Source: Oscillospiraceae bacterium
GTDB lineage: Bacteria; Bacillota_A; Clostridia; Oscillospirales; Ruminococcaceae
NCBI GenBank assembly: GCA_004558145.1
Contig: SFDQ01000005.1
Coordinates: forward strand, 1-64,000
Direction of reading: 5' to 3'
DNA length: 64,000 bases
Shown here one piece after another: positions 1-7,543 of the stretch. The notes below the pieces were generated by a model. It had not been told where the DNA came from. It worked only from the letters and a program-made list of their open reading frames with translations, and made no database searches. Position 1 is the first letter of the stretch. The number at the start of each line of letters is the position of its first letter. Both the position numbers and the translations under genes were made by a program.

Positions 1-69
1 TGCGATTTTTTTCGGCGCCTTTCCGATGACCGGCGGGTGCCGGCTCCCTTCCGGGGGGCGCAAGACAGT

Positions 70-98
70 ATTATACGAGCCTGGAAGTCAAAAGTCAA
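70..98 (-). promoter_or_regulatory. Strong sigma-A-type promoter reading off the left edge
   Basis: On the minus strand TTGACT (93-98) and TATAAT (70-75) are separated by exactly 17 bp. The transcript would run leftwards through bases 1-63, which hold GC-rich inverted repeats but no start codon with a ribosome binding site, so it is probably the leader of a gene lying outside the window. Bases 99-183 hold no gene that I can support. Confidence 0.75.
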
Positions 99-183
99 CC
101 CCCTTTTTCCAATTTTTTTAATTTTTCCCTCGGCCCACCAAAATCATGGTCCAAAACGCCCTTCCCTATACATTATATAAGAG

Positions 184-214
184 AAAAAGCCGCCCCGGTT
201 TTGGCCGGGGCGGC
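184..214 (-). terminator. Intrinsic terminator after the M3 oligoendopeptidase
   Basis: A perfect 10-bp GC stem (189-198 with 205-214) with a 6-nt loop is followed on the minus strand by a five-T run (184-188). It lies 14 bp past the stop codon of the oligoendopeptidase. Confidence 0.85.
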
Positions 215-228
215 AAATGTGTCGGGGT

Positions 229-1935
229 TCAGGCCAGTTCGGCATTCTTTTTGGCGCACCAGTCGGCCACCTGTTTGGCCACCGGCTCGATGGCACCCTG
301 CTCGAAGGGCACCGCGAAGCCCGCCGCGCTCACAAGGCCGGCGTAGGTGTCGGAGCCGGCCTTCTTCACCAGCGCCAGATACCGCTGCCATGCGTCGTCC
401 CGGTCGTTGAGGGAGGCGGCGAAGAACTGCAGCGCCGCCATCTGGGCCAGGCAGTAGTCGATGTAGTAGAAGGGGGCCTCGTAGATGTGCAACTGACGCT
501 GCCAGCCCGCGCCCCGGCTGTAGAAGGGCAGAGCCTCGAAGTCGTTCCAGGGGCGGTACTTGCGCTCCAGCTCCAGCCAGACGCGGTTGCGCTCGTCCGG
601 GGTGAGGTGGGGCTGGGCGTAGACGATGTGCTGGAATTCGTCCACCATGCAGCCGTAGGGCAGGAAGGTCAGCGCGTCCTCGGCGTGGGCCAGGGCGTAC
701 TTTGCGGTGGTGCGCTCGTTGCCGCCGAAGAACAGGTGGTGCCAGGGGGCAGTGAGGAATTCCATGGACATGCTGTGGATCTCGCAGCTCTCCATGCCGG
801 GGTTGGCCAGCTCCTGGCACATGCCCTGGCCCGCGGCCACCCAGGCCTGGAAGGCGTGGCCCGCCTCGTGGGTGAGCACGTCCACGTCGCCGGAGGTGCC
901 GTTGAAGTTGGAGAACACGAAGGGCGCGCCGTAGGCGGGGATGGTCTCGCAGTAGCCGCCGGTGGCCTTGCCGGGGCGGCTGACCAGATCGAACAGCTCG
1001 CTCTCGTTCATGAAGCGGATGAAGCGGGCGGTCTCGGGGCTGAGCTCGGTGTACATCTGCACCGCCTTGGCCAGCAGCTCGTCAGCAGTGCCCACGGGGG
1101 TGGGGTTGCCGTCGGCAAAGGAGACGGTGGTGTCGTAGAATTTGGCGTCGGCCATGCCGGTGCGGGCGAACTGGGCCTTCATGGACTCGTGGGCCAGCGG
1201 GGTGACGTACTTCGCCACCTGCTCCCGGAAGCTGGCCACCTCTTTGGGGCCGTAGCCCAGGCGGCCCATCCGCTTGTAGGAGAGGTCCACGTAGCTGTCG
1301 TAGCCCAGTTTGCGGGCCTGGGCGTTGCGGTTTTCGATCATCCTGGTGTAGATGTCGTCCAGCTCTTCCCGGTTGCGGTCGTAGAAGCCGCCCTCGGCCT
1401 CAAAGGCGGCCTTGCGCACCGCCCGGTCCAGGCTCTGCTTGTAGGGGTCGAGACCCGGCAGGGTGAGGGTCTTGCCGTCGAAGGCCACCTGGGCGCCCGC
1501 CTTGATCTTCTGGTAGCGGCTGGCCAGGGCGTTCTCCTGCTGCATCAGCTCCAGCACCTCGTCGGAGGCGGCGCTCACCGCCAGCTCCATCTTGTCCAGC
1601 AGGATGGGGGCGTAGGCCTCGGCCAGAGCCGCCTTGTGGGGGCTGGCCAGCACCGCGCGGTAAAACTCCAGCTGGGCGTTGCCCACTTCGGGGGCCGCCT
1701 GGTCGAAGAAGTCGTTCTCCGCGTCGTAGAATTCGTCCCGGGTGTCCAGCGTGTGGCGAATCTGCGCCAGGCGGTAGGCGGTGGCGAAGCCGTCGTCCAG
1801 CTGGTTGTGCAGGCGGAACAGGTCCACCAGCTCCTTGCCGGAGGCCGCCGCCCGGGCCCGCCGGGCCATGTCGCGGTAGCGCTCCACCGTCTGGGCCACA
1901 TTGGGCCGGGTGTAGGGCATTTCGGAAAATTTCAA
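229..1935 (-). CDS. M3 family oligoendopeptidase (PepF-like zinc peptidase)
   Basis: Cytoplasmic zinc endopeptidase that would trim short oligopeptides. The protein is 568 aa, normal for the clostridial M3 oligoendopeptidases. The zinc site HEAGH is at about residues 356-360, and a downstream Glu in an MESCEIHSMSMEF-type helix at about 384 is the expected third ligand. No signal peptide or membrane segment is visible. The frame stays open upstream, but I place the start at a TTG (1933-1935) because AGGAGG lies 8 nt before it and the protein then opens KFSEMPY, as its relatives do; an ATG lies five codons further in. Upstream open frame crosses the divergent folT regulatory region and is unlikely to be coding. 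Transcribed alone, with its own terminator. Confidence 0.92.
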   Translation of the reverse strand: MKFSEMPYTRPNVAQTVERYRDMARRARAAASGKELVDLFRLHNQLDDGFATAYRLAQIRHTLDTRDEFYDAENDFFDQAAPEVGNAQLEFYRAVLASPHKAALAEAYAPILLDKMELAVSAASDEVLELMQQENALASRYQKIKAGAQVAFDGKTLTLPGLDPYKQSLDRAVRKAAFEAEGGFYDRNREELDDIYTRMIENRNAQARKLGYDSYVDLSYKRMGRLGYGPKEVASFREQVAKYVTPLAHESMKAQFARTGMADAKFYDTTVSFADGNPTPVGTADELLAKAVQMYTELSPETARFIRFMNESELFDLVSRPGKATGGYCETIPAYGAPFVFSNFNGTSGDVDVLTHEAGHAFQAWVAAGQGMCQELANPGMESCEIHSMSMEFLTAPWHHLFFGGNERTTAKYALAHAEDALTFLPYGCMVDEFQHIVYAQPHLTPDERNRVWLELERKYRPWNDFEALPFYSRGAGWQRQLHIYEAPFYYIDYCLAQMAALQFFAASLNDRDDAWQRYLALVKKAGSDTYAGLVSAAGFAVPFEQGAIEPVAKQVADWCAKKNAELA

Positions 1936-2037
1936 GGGAGTTCCCTCCTTTTTAAAAGATGCGTGCGCACGGGGGCGCTTTTGTATAATAGTGTACACCG
2001 TTTTTGTGAACAATTCAAATTTCTTTGCCGCCGGGGA

Positions 2038-2066
2038 TTGTAAAAGGCCGGGGCAGCCTGTATAAT
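2038..2066 (+). promoter_or_regulatory. folT promoter
   Basis: TTGTAA (2038-2043), a 17-bp spacer and a consensus TATAAT (2061-2066) place the transcript start at about 2072-2074, directly at the first base of the THF riboswitch aptamer. Confidence 0.8.
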
Positions 2067-2071
2067 GGGGC

Positions 2072-2174
2072 TTGCAGAGTAAAAGCCTGCGCGTCAAGTG
2101 CCGACCCGACGGGGAGTTGCGGGGCGGACGAAGGGCCTTTGGCCCGCGGTGCCGGCTTTGCATCCCGCTGCTGC
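2072..2174 (+). promoter_or_regulatory. Tetrahydrofolate (THF-I) riboswitch aptamer
   Basis: The leader shows the conserved blocks of the THF riboswitch in order: GAGUA near the 5' end, GCGUCAAGUGCC (GCGUUAAGUG in known members), a GGGGAGUUG-type internal segment, GACGAAGG, CGGUGCC, and the 3' block UUUGCAUCCCGCU. The outer GCAG/CUGC helix closes it (about 2074-2077 with 2171-2174). This class binds reduced folates and is characteristically found upstream of folT, which is the gene that follows. Matching is by eye; a covariance search against RF01831 would be decisive. Confidence 0.88.
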
Positions 2175-2185
2175 ATAACTGTAAC

Positions 2186-2226
2186 GCGCGGGGCCGGGTC
2201 TGCAAAGGGGCGCTCCGCGCTTTTTT
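2186..2226 (+). terminator. Expression-platform terminator of the THF riboswitch
   Basis: GCGCGG (2186-2191) can pair with CCGCGC (2215-2220), followed at once by six T residues (2221-2226). It lies 12 nt after the aptamer and 65 nt before the folT start, the arrangement expected for folate-dependent premature termination. The stem is only partly continuous, so control of the ribosome binding site remains possible. Confidence 0.65.
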
Positions 2227-2291
2227 GCACCCTGCTCACCGGGCCTCTTTCAATTGTGCGGCAAACCGCATTTTGAAGGAGGTCTTTTTGT

Positions 2292-2843
2292 ATGCGTTTT
2301 CCCCTGAAAGTCCAGCTTGTGGACAGTCTGGCCGAATTCGGCCGCACCCGCAGCCTTGTGGTGGCGGGGCTTCTGACCGGCGCGGCGGTCATCATCGACC
2401 GGTTGTTCACCTTTGAGGTGAGCCCGGTGCTGGAGATCGGCTTCGCCTTTCTGGCAACGGCGCTGTGCGCGTCGCTGTGCGGCCCGTGGGTGGCGGGCAC
2501 CGCCGGGGTGGCGGTGGACCTTTTGAGCTATTTTCTGCGGCCCAACGGCGCCTTCTTCTTCGGGTTCACCTTCAACCAGTTTTTGCTGGGCTTCATCTAC
2601 GGGCTGTGGTTCTACAAGCGCCGGCCCCGGCCGCTGCTGGCGGTGGGCGCCTGCCTCACGGTGATGCTGGTCATCAACTTCGTGCTCACGCCGCTGTGGC
2701 TGCACATGATGTACGGTCAGGCCTTTGTCATTTTCAGCTCGGTGAAGATCGTGAAGAACCTCATCAAGCTGCCCATCGACGCGGCGCTGCTCTACGGCGC
2801 GCTGAAAGCCGCTGAGCGCACCCGCGCACATTCCGCCGCCTGA
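2292..2843 (+). CDS. folT: Folate ECF transporter S component FolT
   Basis: Membrane substrate-binding subunit of a group II ECF importer. It would bind folate and work with a shared EcfA-A'-T module encoded elsewhere, since none lies in this window. The 183-aa protein has about five or six hydrophobic helices, the normal size for an S component, and the FNQFLLGFIYGLWFY segment around residues 94-108 typical of FolT. AAGGAGG lies 9 nt before the ATG. The gene is single, preceded by a THF riboswitch and terminator, so expression should fall when reduced folates are plentiful. The riboswitch makes folate the likely substrate. Confidence 0.92.
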   Translation: MRFPLKVQLVDSLAEFGRTRSLVVAGLLTGAAVIIDRLFTFEVSPVLEIGFAFLATALCASLCGPWVAGTAGVAVDLLSYFLRPNGAFFFGFTFNQFLLGFIYGLWFYKRRPRPLLAVGACLTVMLVINFVLTPLWLHMMYGQAFVIFSSVKIVKNLIKLPIDAALLYGALKAAERTRAHSAA

Positions 2844-2863
2844 AAAAACAGACACAAAAAATT

Positions 2864-2897
2864 GCCAGACCCCCGGCCTTGCGGCCGGGGGTCTGGC
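2864..2897. terminator. Shared terminator between folT and the convergent symporter operon
   Basis: A near-perfect 15-bp GC hairpin (GCCAGACCCCCGGCC with its complement) lies between the convergent stops at 2843 and 2938. On the minus strand it is followed by a T-rich stretch (complement of 2855-2863), making it a strong terminator for the symporter. On the plus strand the T tract is weak. Confidence 0.8.
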
Positions 2898-2937
2898 GTT
2901 TATGAGGAGGGGCAGAGAGAAGGAACCCCGAGTAAAG

Positions 2938-4143
2938 TTACAGGTCGACGGTAGCGGTCTGCTCGGCCATGTGATGCTTCTCGGCGTAGCCGGTCAGGAT
3001 CAGGGTCAGAGCGCCGTCGCCGGTGACGTTGCAGGCGGTGCCGAAGCTGTCCTGCAGAGCGAACACGGCCAGCATCAGAGCGGTGCCGTCCTCGCCGAAG
3101 CCCAGGACGCCGGTGATCAGGCCCAGAGAGGCCATGACGGTGCCGCCGGGCACGCCGGGCGCGCCGATGGCGAAGATGCCCAGCAGCACGCAGAACAGGA
3201 TCATGGTGCCCAGAGCAGGCAGCTCACCGTAGAGCACCTTGGAGACGGTCATCACGAAGAAGACCTCGGTCAGAACGGAGCCGCAAAGATGGATGTTGGC
3301 GAACAGGGGGATACCGAAGTTGACCATGTCCTTGCGCAGGTTCTTGCTCTTGCCGGCGCACTGCAGGGCCACAGCCAGGGTGGCGGCGCTGGACATGGTG
3401 CCCACGGCGGTCAGGTAAGCGGGGCCGTAGTGCTTGAGAACTTCCCAGGGGTTCTTGCCGGAGTAGGCGCCGGCAACGCCGTACAGGACAGCCAGCCAGA
3501 TGTAGTGGCCGATCATCACGATGACGATAACGATCAGGAACACGGGCAGCTGCTTGGTGATGGAGCCCTCCCAGGCCAGGCCCAGGAAGGTGGTGGCGAT
3601 GAAGAAGGGCAGGATGGGAATGACGACCTTCTTAACGATGTCCAGAACGATGTCCTGGAACTCGGCGAGGACCTTGGTGGTGGTGCCGGCCTTGGTCCAC
3701 ACGGCGGCCAGACCGATCAGCACGCTGAACACCAGAGCGCTCATGACGGGCATGATCTGGGGAATGTCCAGCTGGAAGGCCACTTCGGGCAGCTCACGCA
3801 GGCCCTCGGTGGAGTTGGCGATGTTCAGGTTGGGGATGATGCCGAAGCCGGCAGCCATGGACATGAAAGCGGCCAGAACGCTGGAGACGTAGGCGATGAT
3901 AATGGCCACGCCCAGCATCTTGGTGGCGCTGTTGCCCAGCTTGGTGATGGAGGGAGCGATGAAGCCGATGATGATGAGCGGCACGCAGAAGTTGATGAGC
4001 TGGCTCATGATGTACTTCAGAGTGACAGCCACCTGCATCACGCTCAGGCCCCAGCCCTCACCGGGAATGACCAGACCCAGAACGATACCGATGATGATTG
4101 CCAGCAAAAGCCGCGCCGGCAAACTAGTCATAAACTTTTTCAT
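2938..4143 (-). CDS. Dicarboxylate/amino acid:cation symporter (DAACS/SstT-like)
   Basis: Secondary carrier of the DAACS family, which moves acidic or small neutral amino acids with Na+ or H+. The 401-aa protein is hydrophobic throughout, with the family's serine-rich reentrant loop (GTMSSAATLAVALQ, about residues 246-259) and the C-terminal substrate segment NVTGDGALTLILTGY. The ATG at 4143 is chosen because GAGAGGA precedes it; an upstream ATG at 4188 adds a polar, unconserved leader. It follows the cysteine desulfidase-like gene by 79 bp on the same strand, so the pair is probably one operon for uptake and deamination of serine, cysteine or a related amino acid. The exact substrate cannot be read from sequence. 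Confidence 0.88.
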   Translation of the reverse strand: MKKFMTSLPARLLLAIIIGIVLGLVIPGEGWGLSVMQVAVTLKYIMSQLINFCVPLIIIGFIAPSITKLGNSATKMLGVAIIIAYVSSVLAAFMSMAAGFGIIPNLNIANSTEGLRELPEVAFQLDIPQIMPVMSALVFSVLIGLAAVWTKAGTTTKVLAEFQDIVLDIVKKVVIPILPFFIATTFLGLAWEGSITKQLPVFLIVIVIVMIGHYIWLAVLYGVAGAYSGKNPWEVLKHYGPAYLTAVGTMSSAATLAVALQCAGKSKNLRKDMVNFGIPLFANIHLCGSVLTEVFFVMTVSKVLYGELPALGTMILFCVLLGIFAIGAPGVPGGTVMASLGLITGVLGFGEDGTALMLAVFALQDSFGTACNVTGDGALTLILTGYAEKHHMAEQTATVDL

Positions 4144-4222
4144 ACAAAATTCCTCTCTTTGCTTCTTGTGAGTTCTCTTCTCTCCCAATGCTTTGCGAGG
4201 GGGTTCCCTTCTCCGCGGCTCC

Positions 4223-5533
4223 TCAGCGTTTATTGAGCATCATTTTCAGGATGGCCGCGTCCAGAGGACCGGAGCCCTGATTGCCCAATTCGGCGAAGTT
4301 GTCGATGGTGTACTCGGGATCGGTCTCCACGATGCCATCGGTGTTCTGCACCCGCACGCCGCGCAGGGCCATGAAGGCGGCCTGGAAGGCAGCGTTGACG
4401 CAGGAGGAGATCTTCAGCGCGCAGTCGGCCTTGGCGCCGTCGCACAGCATGCCGGCCACGTTGCCGATCATGTTGGGCACCGCGCGGCAGACGGCGTCAT
4501 AGTCGCCGCCCAGCAGGTAAGTAATGGCGCAGGCGGAACCGGTGCCGGCCACGGTGGCGCCGCACAGAGCGCTCAGACGGCCGAACTTGGACTTGATGCG
4601 GATGGCCACCAGATGGCTCATGGTGACGGCGCGGAGCATCTTGTCCTCGGGGATGTCCTTCCACTTGGCCAGAGCCACGGTGGGCATGGTGGCGGTGATG
4701 CCCTGGTTGCCGCTGCCGGAGTTGGCGACCACGGAGTAGGGCGCGCCGGCCATGCGGGCGTCGGCGCCGGCGGCGGTGACCATCATGGAGTTGGTGACCA
4801 TGTCCCAGGTCATCAGACCGTCGTGGCAGTTGCGGCGCAGGTTGGGGCCGATGGCCAGACCGTAATCTTTTTCAAGGCCGCGCTCGCAGATGGCGCTGTT
4901 CACGCTCACCGCGCTGCGGATGATGTCGATGGGGTCGTTCATGGGGTCCAGTTCCTTGTCGCAGAAATCATAGATCTTGCGAAGGGTCAGGAACTCGGCG
5001 ATCTCCTCGGGGGTGACCACGTCCTTGTCGCTGCCGCCGGCAGCGCTGCCGCCGGCCGTCATGACGCTCTCGCCGTCCACCTCAAGGGCGATCAGGTTGG
5101 TGTGCAGGTCGGCGATGACCGCACGGGCGGTGTGGGTGTCGCCATGGGCGATGACCTCGATGTACAGCTTCTGAGGCACGTCAGCGTGGCCCACGACCAC
5201 CTTGCCGCTCTCCACCAGAAGCTCGGCAGCTTTGTACACATCGTCCGACACGCCGTTGATGACTTCCAGCTGCTTTTCCGGGGCCGCGGCGCAGGCGCCG
5301 ATGGCCGAGGCATAGCCCATGCCGGTGTATTTGGTGCCGGGGATGCCGGCCGCCATGGCGTTCTTCAGAATGTTGGTGGAGGCGTTGACTTCCATACGCC
5401 GGATCACCTCGCCCCGCTTGTTCAGCTCGGCGCCCGCGTAAGCGCCGGTGAGGGCGACGGCGCCCGGCTCGGTACAGCCGGTAGCCAGCTCCATCTCGCT
5501 GTTCAAAATGCGGAAGAACATCGTCTTGTCCAT
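4223..5533 (-). CDS. cyuA: L-cysteine desulfidase / serine dehydratase alpha-like protein (CyuA, UPF0597 family)
   Basis: Family members are Fe-S enzymes that remove H2S and ammonia from L-cysteine to give pyruvate, or are annotated as serine dehydratase alpha-like proteins. The 436-aa length fits. The N-terminal TGCTEPGAVAL segment (about residues 19-29) and three further conserved cysteines in the C-terminal half (CGATVAGTG, MLCDGAKADCALK, ISSCVNAA regions) match the family's cluster-binding pattern. The start at 5533 has AGGAG 9 nt upstream. It is the first gene of a two-gene operon with the DAACS symporter and is divergent from a YheO-type regulator, with promoters and a palindrome between them. 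Cysteine versus serine or a D-amino acid is not decided by the sequence. Confidence 0.85.
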   Translation of the reverse strand: MDKTMFFRILNSEMELATGCTEPGAVALTGAYAGAELNKRGEVIRRMEVNASTNILKNAMAAGIPGTKYTGMGYASAIGACAAAPEKQLEVINGVSDDVYKAAELLVESGKVVVGHADVPQKLYIEVIAHGDTHTARAVIADLHTNLIALEVDGESVMTAGGSAAGGSDKDVVTPEEIAEFLTLRKIYDFCDKELDPMNDPIDIIRSAVSVNSAICERGLEKDYGLAIGPNLRRNCHDGLMTWDMVTNSMMVTAAGADARMAGAPYSVVANSGSGNQGITATMPTVALAKWKDIPEDKMLRAVTMSHLVAIRIKSKFGRLSALCGATVAGTGSACAITYLLGGDYDAVCRAVPNMIGNVAGMLCDGAKADCALKISSCVNAAFQAAFMALRGVRVQNTDGIVETDPEYTIDNFAELGNQGSGPLDAAILKMMLNKR

Positions 5534-5668
5534 ACTCTCGCTCTCCTGTTCTCTCTCTCTTCGGCCCACGAACGGCGAAGCCCGCGGCGGCCGTGCCGCG
5601 GCTCCGGCGCGGAGATCCCCGCGCGTTTTTCCATCGACGCCGGCGCGTTTGCCCGGCTTTTCACCTTC

Positions 5669-5696
5669 ATTTTAGCACTTTTCAAGGGTATGTCAA
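5669..5696 (-). promoter_or_regulatory. Promoter of the cyuA-symporter operon
   Basis: Minus-strand TTGACA (5691-5696), a 16-bp spacer and TAAAAT (5669-5674). The leader is about 130 nt long. Confidence 0.75.
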
Positions 5697-5708
5697 TAAT
5701 TTCTCACC

Positions 5709-5729
5709 GTGATAATTTATTATTATCAC
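5709..5729. promoter_or_regulatory. Candidate operator palindrome in the cyuA divergon
   Basis: GTGATAAT, a 5-bp centre, then ATTATCAC: a perfect 8-bp inverted repeat spanning 21 bp. It sits 13 bp upstream of the cyuA -35 element and 67 bp upstream of the -35 of the divergent regulator gene, a good position for activation by that regulator. Binding is inferred. Confidence 0.6.
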
Positions 5730-5795
5730 AATGCCCAAGTATTTATGAATAATTTGTTAATTGTGCTGACGATTTCTTGCTTTTTTGCCCTCCGT

Positions 5796-5824
5796 TTGCA
5801 TTTTGAGTGTGTGAATGTTATACT
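5796..5824 (+). promoter_or_regulatory. Promoter of the YheO-type regulator
   Basis: TTGCAT (5796-5801), 17 bp, TATACT (5819-5824), about 80 nt before the chosen start. The rest of the 375-bp intergenic region 5534-5908 is AT-rich and shows no further gene. Confidence 0.75.
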
Positions 5825-5908
5825 GAAAGAGTGTCATATGTTATCAAAAAAACAAGCAATTTGCACACAGGCGCACTGTCGTTTGTATGCAATGAGGGGC
5901 GTGCGGAA

Positions 5909-6571
5909 ATGCATATCATTCTGGAGCAGTATAAAACGCTGGTGGAGTTTCTGGGCCAGGCCCTGGGCAGCGATTATGAGGTGGTGCTGCACGATCTGAG
6001 CGAGGGCAACAACGCCATCGTGGCCATCGTGAACGGGCACATCAGCGGGCGCAGCATGGGCGCGCCGCTGACGGCGCTGGCCCTGCGCTTTCTGGCGGAC
6101 AAGGAGTACGAGCAGCACGACTACAAGGTGGGCTATCGGGGCGTTTCCCGCAAGAACGGGCACCTGCGCTCCTCCACCATGTTCATCAAGGACGAGGCGG
6201 GTCAGGTCATCGGCATGCTGTGCATCAACTTTGACCCCTCCCGGGGCATCCAGGCGGCCAACGACATCCTGACCATGTGCGGCATGCCGCCGGTGAGCTG
6301 CACGCCTCAGACGGAGGAAGAGGAAGCGCCTCAGAGCACCGAGATCTTTGTGAGCAACATCCCCGACGTGGTGCGGGGGGCCATCGAGGAGGTCACCGGC
6401 CGGGCGGGCATGCCCAGCAGCCGGCTGACCATGGAGGAGAAAATACGCATCGTGGAGGCGCTGCAGCAGGCGGGGCTGTTCCATCTGAAGGGCGCGGTGA
6501 GCGAGGTGGCCGCCCAGCTGGGCTCCAGCGAGGCCACCATCTACCGCTATCTGAGCAAGCTGAAAAACTGA
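5909..6571 (+). CDS. YheO/DauR-type transcriptional regulator (PAS-like domain plus HTH)
   Basis: DNA-binding regulator of 221 aa. Residues about 1-115 form the YheO PAS-like sensor domain (opening with LEQYKTLVEFLGQALG, then VVLHDLSEGNNAIVAIVNGHISGRSMGAP in conserved pieces). The last 60 residues form a helix-turn-helix domain (KGAVSEVAAQLGSSEATIYRYL). The ATG at 5909 has GAGGGG 9 nt upstream; the frame is open further 5' but that part overlaps the promoter. Divergent from the cyuA-symporter operon, which it most likely controls. Relatives include DauR, a regulator of D-arginine catabolism; many link amino-acid sensing to deaminase genes. Confidence 0.87.
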   Translation: MHIILEQYKTLVEFLGQALGSDYEVVLHDLSEGNNAIVAIVNGHISGRSMGAPLTALALRFLADKEYEQHDYKVGYRGVSRKNGHLRSSTMFIKDEAGQVIGMLCINFDPSRGIQAANDILTMCGMPPVSCTPQTEEEEAPQSTEIFVSNIPDVVRGAIEEVTGRAGMPSSRLTMEEKIRIVEALQQAGLFHLKGAVSEVAAQLGSSEATIYRYLSKLKN

Positions 6572-6573
6572 AA

Positions 6574-6604
6574 AGAGCGCGGGAGATTCTCCCGCGCTCT
6601 TTTT
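6574..6604. terminator. Bidirectional terminator between regulator and TSUP gene
   Basis: An 11-bp perfect stem (AGAGCGCGGGA with TCCCGCGCTCT), flanked by A residues on the left and T residues on the right. It serves the convergent stops at 6571 and 6613. Confidence 0.9.
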
Positions 6605-6612
6605 ATATTATG

Positions 6613-7392
6613 TTATGCGAGCAGCTCCCCCACCAGGTCTGCCAGAAGCAGCACCAGCACGCAGAGCATCATGGGGCGGATGAACTTCGCGCCCTTTTTC
6701 AGCGCCATGCCGCTGCCCAGCAGGTGGCCGATGATGCCGAACACCGCCGCCGGCAGGGCCACGGCGTAGAGCACCTTGCCCGCGGTGACCATGGTGATGA
6801 CCGAGGCGTAGTTGCTGGCAAGGTTCAAAAGCTTTGCGTTGCCGGAGGCGCTGCGCAGGTCGTAGCCCATGAACATGCAGAAGGCCAGGATGGCGAAGGT
6901 GCCGGTGCCGGGGCCGATGAGGCCGTCGTAGCTGCCGATGAAAAAACCGATGGCCGCCGCCTTCCACCACTTGCCCGCCCCCTGGCGCAAGGCGGGCCGG
7001 TCGGGGCCGGTCAGGTCCCGCCGGGTGAGGATGATGACCGCCGCCACCGGCAGCATCACCAGCAGGATGAGCTTAAGGGACGCGTCCGGCAGAAGCAGCA
7101 CCACCTGGCTGGCCAGGGCGCTGCCCAAAAAGCTGGCCGCGGCAGCCGCGAGGCCCACCTTGAGTTCCAGCGCGCCGTTTTTGAAAAAGCGGGCGGTGGA
7201 GAAGGTGGTGCCCACCGCCGACGAGAGCTTGTTGCAGCCGTAGACATAGTGCATGGGCAGACCCACCGCCATGTAGGCGGGCAGGGCGATGAGCCCGCCG
7301 CCGCCCGCGGCGGCGTCCACAAAGCCCGCAAGGCCCACCATCGCGCACAAAAACAGCATCGCCGGCAAAGAGAGCGGCAGCCAGTCCAGCAT
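6613..7392 (-). CDS. TSUP family (TauE/SafE) membrane transporter
   Basis: Predicted exporter of sulfite, sulfonates or organosulfur anions; family substrates are poorly known. The 259-aa protein has about eight hydrophobic segments in the two-repeat TauE/SafE pattern, each repeat beginning with a G-rich FVDAAAGGGGL or DGLIGPGTG motif (residues about 25-35 and 155-165). The Shine-Dalgarno is weak (GGAAG before the ATG). Single gene with its own promoter at 7446-7474. A second TSUP gene at 37368-38144 is distantly similar in topology but not a near copy. Confidence 0.87.
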   Translation of the reverse strand: MLDWLPLSLPAMLFLCAMVGLAGFVDAAAGGGGLIALPAYMAVGLPMHYVYGCNKLSSAVGTTFSTARFFKNGALELKVGLAAAAASFLGSALASQVVLLLPDASLKLILLVMLPVAAVIILTRRDLTGPDRPALRQGAGKWWKAAAIGFFIGSYDGLIGPGTGTFAILAFCMFMGYDLRSASGNAKLLNLASNYASVITMVTAGKVLYAVALPAAVFGIIGHLLGSGMALKKGAKFIRPMMLCVLVLLLADLVGELLA

Positions 7393-7445
7393 AAAAGGTC
7401 ACTTCCCCGTTTCGAGTTGCGGCCCGTTTTTGCCGCACGGTATTG

Positions 7446-7474
7446 AGGATAGCACAAACCGCCCGCCGGGACAA
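7446..7474 (-). promoter_or_regulatory. Promoter of the TSUP gene
   Basis: Minus-strand TTGTCC (7469-7474), 17 bp, TATCCT (7446-7451), giving a leader of about 50 nt. Confidence 0.6.
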
Positions 7475-7494
7475 GCCCCTTTTTCCGGGCAGTA

Positions 7495-7538
7495 AAAAGG
7501 CCCCTCTTTTCCCGGGAAAAGAGGGGCCTTTTGTTTTT
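7495..7538. terminator. Terminator of the proC-HAD operon
   Basis: A 20-bp perfect stem (AAAAGGCCCCTCTTTTCCCG and complement) ending 6 bp past the HAD stop codon. A-rich and T-rich flanks allow it to work in both directions. Confidence 0.9.
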
Positions 7539-7543
7539 CCTTT

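Noticed and set aside
1936..2205. N-terminal extension of the M3 oligoendopeptidase
   Set aside because: It overlaps the folT promoter and THF riboswitch in antisense and has no ribosome binding site.
2864..2897. Hairpin at 2864-2897 as an attenuator for folT
   Set aside because: It lies after the folT stop codon and has its T-rich side on the minus strand, so it is a convergent terminator.
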